64,000 nt of DNA from Schizophyllum amplum (taxonomy: Eukaryota; Basidiomycota; Agaricomycetes; Agaricales; Schizophyllaceae), in assembly GCA_007026445.1 (NCBI GenBank), contig VDMD01000049.1:62001-126000 (forward strand), given 5' to 3'. The notes under the pieces were generated by a model, which worked only from the letters and a program-made list of their open reading frames with translations, was not told the DNA's origin and searched no databases. The position numbers and the translations under genes are program-made. Of this stretch, positions 59,471-64,000 are shown one piece after another. Positions within the stretch are counted from its first letter, which is position 1. The number at the start of each line of letters is the position of its first letter.

Positions 59471-60400
59471 AGTCGACGTCGTTTGGGGCGATAGGGGGAG
59501 CGGGGAGTGAGGAGGGGCGCATGGCGCTAGTCGGAGCTGGGGGCGAGGAGGGGGGCGAGTTTGAGGGCTCGAGGTCGAGGGAGGAGGGCGTTCTCGCGCG
59601 AGGGAGGAGCGCGAGGAGGGGCGACGTCGAGGTCGAGGGAGCGGGGCGACGTCGAGGTCGAGGTTGAGGGCGAGGAACGTTCTTGCTCGAGGTCGAGGTT
59701 GAGGTTAAGGTCGAGTGAGCGAGTGAGAAGGGGGGACGATGTCGAGGGAGGAGGGGAGGGGCGTTAGGGGGAGAGGGAAGGAGGGGGGGGCGAGGGGCGA
59801 GGGGCAAGGAGCAGAGAGCAAGTGGTGGGGAGGAAGGGGGCAATGAGAGGGAGGGGCGAGGCGAGGCGGAGGCGGGGGACGCCAGGAAGGGGGAGGAGGG
59901 GAGGAGGGGGCGAGGCGGGCGAGGGGGGGGCCGAGGCGCCGAGGGGCGTTAGGGGGAGAGGGAGGAGAGGCGAGGCGGTGAGGGAGGAGGTGGGAGAGCG
60001 ATGGGGAAGGGGCGTTAGGGGGCGTTCTTGCTCGAGGTTGAGGTTGAGGTTGAGGTTGAGGTCGAAGAGGGGAGGGAAGGGGCGTTAGGAGGAGAGGAGG
60101 GAAGGCGAGGCGATAGAGGGGGCGAAGAGGGAGGAGGGGAGCGAAGAGGGGAGGAGGGGAGGAGGGGAGAGGGAGGTGGGAGGGGAGAGGGAGGTGGGAG
60201 GGGGGGCGAGGGTGCAGGAGGCGACGGTGAAAGGAAGGGGAGGGGAGAGAGGATGACGGGGAAGGGGAGAAGAGGGAGGCGATAGAGGGAAAGGGAGGGA
60301 GGAGGGCGAGGAGAGGACGCGAGGACACAAAGGGGCGAGGGAGGGAGGGGCAGTAGGGGAAGCCAGGGAGAGAGCGAGAACGGAAATAGTGAGGGGAGGA
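59471..60400. repeat. G/A-biased low-complexity tract
   Basis: Plus strand is almost all G and A with interspersed GCG (units like GGGGAGGAGGGGCGAGG). Isolated GCGTTAGGGGG motifs occur near 59765, 59949, 60014 and 60085, but no telomeric array. Confidence 0.85.
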
Positions 60401-60702
60401 ATTATGCACTCGAGTCCTGTACTTATACCTTTTGATGTTTCTCCCCCTATTGACAATAGGGCGAGAAACAGTGTCTTAGTGCGGAAAGGGTTGTCTTACG
60501 GCGAGAAGGGTTGTCTTAGTGGGAAATGGCACTCGCAATAGGGGGGAAAACAACGTGTGACGCATCCGCGCGCTGTGTCCCTCCGACCGAGTCGTCGAAA
60601 GCGGCGCCCATGGCGATGTTTATGGCTGCCCGCGTTCATAGATTCAAATGCAAGATTGCCTAGTAGCGTGGCGAGGGATGCAGAGTTGAGAACAACAAAT
60701 AA

Positions 60703-60779
60703 AGGAACAAGGGGACTGACCAAAACGGGTCGAGTGATCGGCTGGCAAGCGAGGACAAACAAACGTCGCCCTTGTTCCG
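60703..60779 (+). repeat. Dispersed GGACAAACA element, copy 9
   Basis: Reads GACCAAAACGGGTCGAG, GCAAGCGAGGACAAACAAAC, CTTGTTCCG. Confidence 0.5.
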
Positions 60780-61221
60780 TACCTTCATCAGCGCCCTTGT
60801 TCCATTGGCTTTTGGACTCCTTTGCCATGCACCCGCGAGCCTCGCCCCCCGCCCCCCGTGACCCGTAACCCGTGACCCCCGCCACCTGTGACTCCCGCCG
60901 CCTGCGAGCCCCGCCACCTGTGACCCGGTGCGTGCTCTGACGATCTCGTGACGTCTGGAGCCATTCGACCTATGCGCACTCCCGGCTCTCGGGGCTCGCA
61001 AGGTCGCTCACGCTCGCAACGTCCCTCCGCTCGCAAACTCCCTTACGCTCTCACATGGCTACCGGAAGCTGTCATGCCAGGATCGGACCTCTCATGCCAC
61101 GATCGAACCTCTCATGCCAGGCTCGAATCGGAGGGGCCTTACGGTGCGTGTTCCTTCGCCCGCCCGCGCCATGTCCTTGTCGCTGACCGTGTTGATCGTC
61201 AGACAGACGTTGCTTACACAA

Positions 61222-61305
61222 GTGTATGTATATCTACACGCGAGTGTATGTATATCTACACACGCGAGTGTACGTATATCTACACGCGAGTGTATGTATA
61301 TCTAC
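61222..61305. repeat. 22-bp tandem repeat, about 4 copies
   Basis: Units of GTGTATGTATATCTACACGC plus two bases. Confidence 0.88.
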
Positions 61306-61610
61306 GTAGTACATGATCAATGCAACCCCCCTTTTGAACCATGCTGGCTCCCCCTTCCGAACCCCCGCTAGCGCCCCCTCGAACTCACGCAAAGGCGTAC
61401 CGTTGCGCAAACATTATATGAATCCTCGCTCTCCATCGTTCCTCCCCCTTCGCCTCCTCCCAAGCCCTCCTTCGCCTTTGCCCAGCCTCCTCGCCTTCCT
61501 CCCAGCCTTCACCCTCTCCTTCGCCCAGCCTCCTCCCCCTTTCACCCTTCGCCTTCGCCTCCCTCCCTCCCCTCCCCCTTCACGCCCTGGGCGACGAGCA
61601 AGGCGGCAGT

Positions 61611-61700
61611 GGCCCGTACGAGGAGGCGGAAGGGGAGCCCGTACGAGGAGGCGGAAGGGGAGCCCGTACGAGGAGGCGAAAGGGGGCCCGTACGAGCAAG
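61611..61700. repeat. 25-bp tandem repeat, about 4 copies
   Basis: Units starting CCCGTACGAGGAGGCGGAAG. Confidence 0.85.
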
Positions 61701-61899
61701 GCGGAAGTGAGAAGGGCAAGGTGAGGAGGGTTAGGAGGATGGGGGTCATGGGCGACGAGCAAGGCGCACGCGCCTTCACTCCTTTCACTCCCTTTTTTTT
61801 TCCTTTCTTCTTCTTCTTCTTCGATGATAGGACTTCTTTTTCTTTTTCGATAGGACGAACAAATCTTTTTCGATAGGACTTCTTTTTCGATGGGACTTC

Positions 61900-64000
61900 T
61901 TTTTCGATGGGGCGAGGACGCAGAGCGTCGACCCGGCGGCCGAGGGGGGGCGATGGGCGACTTGGGCGAGGGGCGCTCTCCCTCGACGACCCGCGGGGCG
62001 AGAGGGCGACGAGGGTAGCTCTCCACCGTTCATGGCTGAGGAGCAGACTCTCCGCGTTCATGGCCAAGGAGCAGACTCTCCGACCGCGTTCAGCGTCGAG
62101 GAGAGGGTAGCTCGACGGTCGTTCTGCGAGAGGGTGTCTCGACGGTCGTTCGTTCAGCGCCGAGAGGCGCTCTCCGACGCGTCGTTCAGCGCCGAGAGGC
62201 GCTCTCGGCCGTGCGGTGCGAGGAGGCGCTCTCCGGGTCGTTCGTTCTGCGTCGAGGAGAGGGCGCTCCGACGACCCGCGGAGCGAGAGGGGGCGAGGTC
62301 GAGGGCGAGAGGGGCGAGGCGGGTCGTTCGGCGTCGAGGGGGGCGAGAGGGGGCGAGAGGAGAGGGACGGCGAGAGGAGGGGACTCTCCACCGTTCGTGG
62401 CTGAGGAGCAGACTCTCCGGGTCGTTCAGCGTCGAGGCGAGGCGGTCGTTCGGCGTCGAGGGCGCTCTCGCCGGCACCGCGGGCCGAGGCGGCACCGCGC
62501 GGCGAGAGCGAGAGGGGAGGGGCGAGGGGGCGCCGAGGCGAGTGGGAGGGAGCGATGAGGGGGCGAGAGCGAGAGCGAGGCGAGGACGACGGAGGCGGCG
62601 AGGTGGGAGATGGGGGCGACCGGGGCGAGGGCGATGGGGGCGAGGCGGGGGCTCTCGACGACCGCGCGGCGAGAGGAGAGGCGGGTGACCTCGTCTCAGG
62701 GCGAGAGGGGGGGCGAGAGGGAGGAGGGGTCGAGGGGGGAGGGGCGAGAGGGAGCGGCGCGGCGGGGGCGAGAGGGGGCGAGGCGGGGGCAAAGGAGGGG
62801 GCGACCTGGGCGACCGGGCGGCTTGGGCGACCGAGGACGACCGGGCGGCGGGGGCGAGAGGGGCGAGGAGCGAGGGGGCGGCGAGGGCTCTCCGCGTTCG
62901 GCGACCGCGGCGAGAGGGGGCGAGGGGACGAGGGCGGTGGCCCGTACGAGGCGGCGGCTTGGGCGACGACGACCGAGGACCGAGGACCAAGGACGACCGC
63001 GGCGAGGAGAGGGATAGAGGGGCGAGGCGAGGGAGGAGAGGGGGCGAAGGGGCGGTGGGAGGGGAGGCGAGGGCGAGGGCTCTCGCCGGCACCGCGGGGC
63101 GAGAGGAGGGGCGAGGCGAGGCGGTGGCGCTCCGCGTTCAGCGTCGAGGCGGGTCGTCTCGAGGCCGACGAGGCGGCGGGGGAGGCGGCGGGAGAAGGGG
63201 GCGAGGAGGGGAGGTGGGCGAGGGGGCGAGGAGGGCGACGAGGGGGGCGATGGGCCAGGCGAGGCGGGCGAGGAGAGAGGACGACGGAGGGCGGAAGGGG
63301 GCGAGAGGGAGGGGGCGAGAGGGAGCGAGGAGGGGCGAGGGAGGGGACTCGACCGTGTTCTGCGCCGAGGGGGCGCTCTCCGTCTGTCGTCTCGAGGCGG
63401 GGGTGAAGGGAGCGAGAGTGGGGCGGGGGCGAGGCGAGAGGGTGGCGATGGGGAGAGGAGGGGCGACCTGACGAGGCGGCGGTGATGGCGGAAGGGGCGA
63501 TGGGCGATCGGGGCGAGGCAGGGGCGAGGAGGCGCCGAGGGGACTCTCCGGGTCGTTCGGCGCAAGGAGGCAGGGGCGCGGCGAGAGGGGAGGGCGAGAA
63601 GGGGCGAGACGGGGGCGAGGGGCGGTGGGGGAGGGAGGGAGGGGGCGAGAGGGGATGGGCGACTGGGGAGGCGGGAGGGAAGGGAGGGGGCGAGAGGCGG
63701 CGGGGGAGGGGCGCGAGGGAGGGGGAGGACGATCGGGGCGACCTGACGAGGACTGAGGGAGGACGACCGGGGCGCGGCGAGGAGGCGATGGGCGTTCGGC
63801 GCCGAGAGGGAGCGAGAGGGGGCGCAGCGAGAGGGGGCGAGAGGGGGGCGGGGAGGCGGAGGCGCAGCGCCGGGGGAGGCGGCGGGGCGAGGTCGATCGG
63901 CGGGCGGGAGGCGGGCGAGAGGGGACTCTCCGACCGCAGCGAGAGGGCGGCGAGGGGCCGAGGAGAGGGGGGGCGAGGCGGCGGAGGAGGACGAGAGAAG
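61900..64000. repeat. G/A-biased repetitive tract at window end
   Basis: Recurrent pieces such as GACTCTCCGGGTCGTTCGGC, GCGTTCAGCGTCGAGG and GAGAGGGGGCGAG in shuffled order. Long stop-free frames on both strands reflect the composition. Confidence 0.85.

Larger units (their letters stand above)
60690..61430 (+). pseudogene. Weak family W copy
   Basis: It begins with a GGACAAACA element (60703-60779) and ends with the exon equivalent around 61311-61410 (CAACCCCCCTTTTGAACCA, then GCTGGCTCCC, then AACTCACGCAAAGGCGTACC). The aligned frame has lost integrity. Between them a 22-bp tandem repeat has expanded. Confidence 0.28.

Noticed and set aside
59765..60090. TTAGGG-like motifs suggesting a telomere
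   Set aside because: Only isolated GTTAGGGG occurrences; no tandem telomeric repeat.
59705..60409. 234-codon Pro/Ser/Leu-rich minus frame
   Set aside because: Direct translation of the purine-rich repeat tract.
61414..63565. Several frames of 280-325 codons on both strands
   Set aside because: Composition-driven: G/A-rich DNA lacks stops on one strand and gives Pro/Ser/Arg-rich text on the other; no conserved motif.

Overview
The window looks like accessory, fast-evolving chromosome from a filamentous basidiomycete (probably Agaricomycetes). Genes are split by many 45-60 bp GT-AG introns. The gene content is fungal NLR-like receptors with Goodbye, NACHT and ankyrin domains, BTB/POZ proteins, proteins with a MYND-like zinc finger, a PMP3 proteolipid and small Thr-rich secreted proteins. 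No tRNA, rRNA, CRISPR or bacterial-type operon was seen.

Layout. 1-827: start of a minus-strand Goodbye-type STAND gene that runs off the window. 4.2-10.0 kb: a second STAND locus (minus), now a pseudogene with three frameshifts and a 1.14 kb terminal-inverted-repeat element inside it. 11.0-11.4 kb: a frameshifted secreted-protein gene. 14.6-20.2 kb: an intact 10-exon STAND gene (minus, about 1714 aa, about 20 ankyrin repeats). 23.3-28.1 kb: three paralogous 4-exon BTB genes and a 5-exon PMP3-like gene. 28.7-29.2 kb: intact paralogue of the secreted protein. 32.6-37.7 kb: tandem pair of MYND-like genes (minus). 41.2-45.8 kb: a second intact 10-exon STAND gene (plus, 1356 aa). 48.1-50.1 kb: a decayed MYND-like copy. 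51.8-54.6 kb: an intact MYND-like gene carrying minisatellites in its upstream region, both introns and last exon, flanked by inverted repeats. 57.4-64 kb: a 2 kb GC-rich minisatellite followed by strongly G/A-biased DNA, possibly subtelomeric.

How the genes relate. The STAND genes share one exon-intron plan, including a 25-nt microexon that carries the Walker A motif, and a short N-terminal motif ahead of a Ser/Pro-rich linker. By family knowledge such proteins are cytosolic signalling ATPases of heterokaryon-incompatibility or innate-immunity type, with ankyrin repeats as sensors. The MYND-like family (four loci) and the BTB family (three loci) have also expanded locally. A further family of decayed, gene-like segments (called family W here) and a short dispersed motif (core GGACAAACA) recur through the window. 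The gene models were deduced by reading splice sites and comparing paralogues within the window; most starts are plausible rather than proven.
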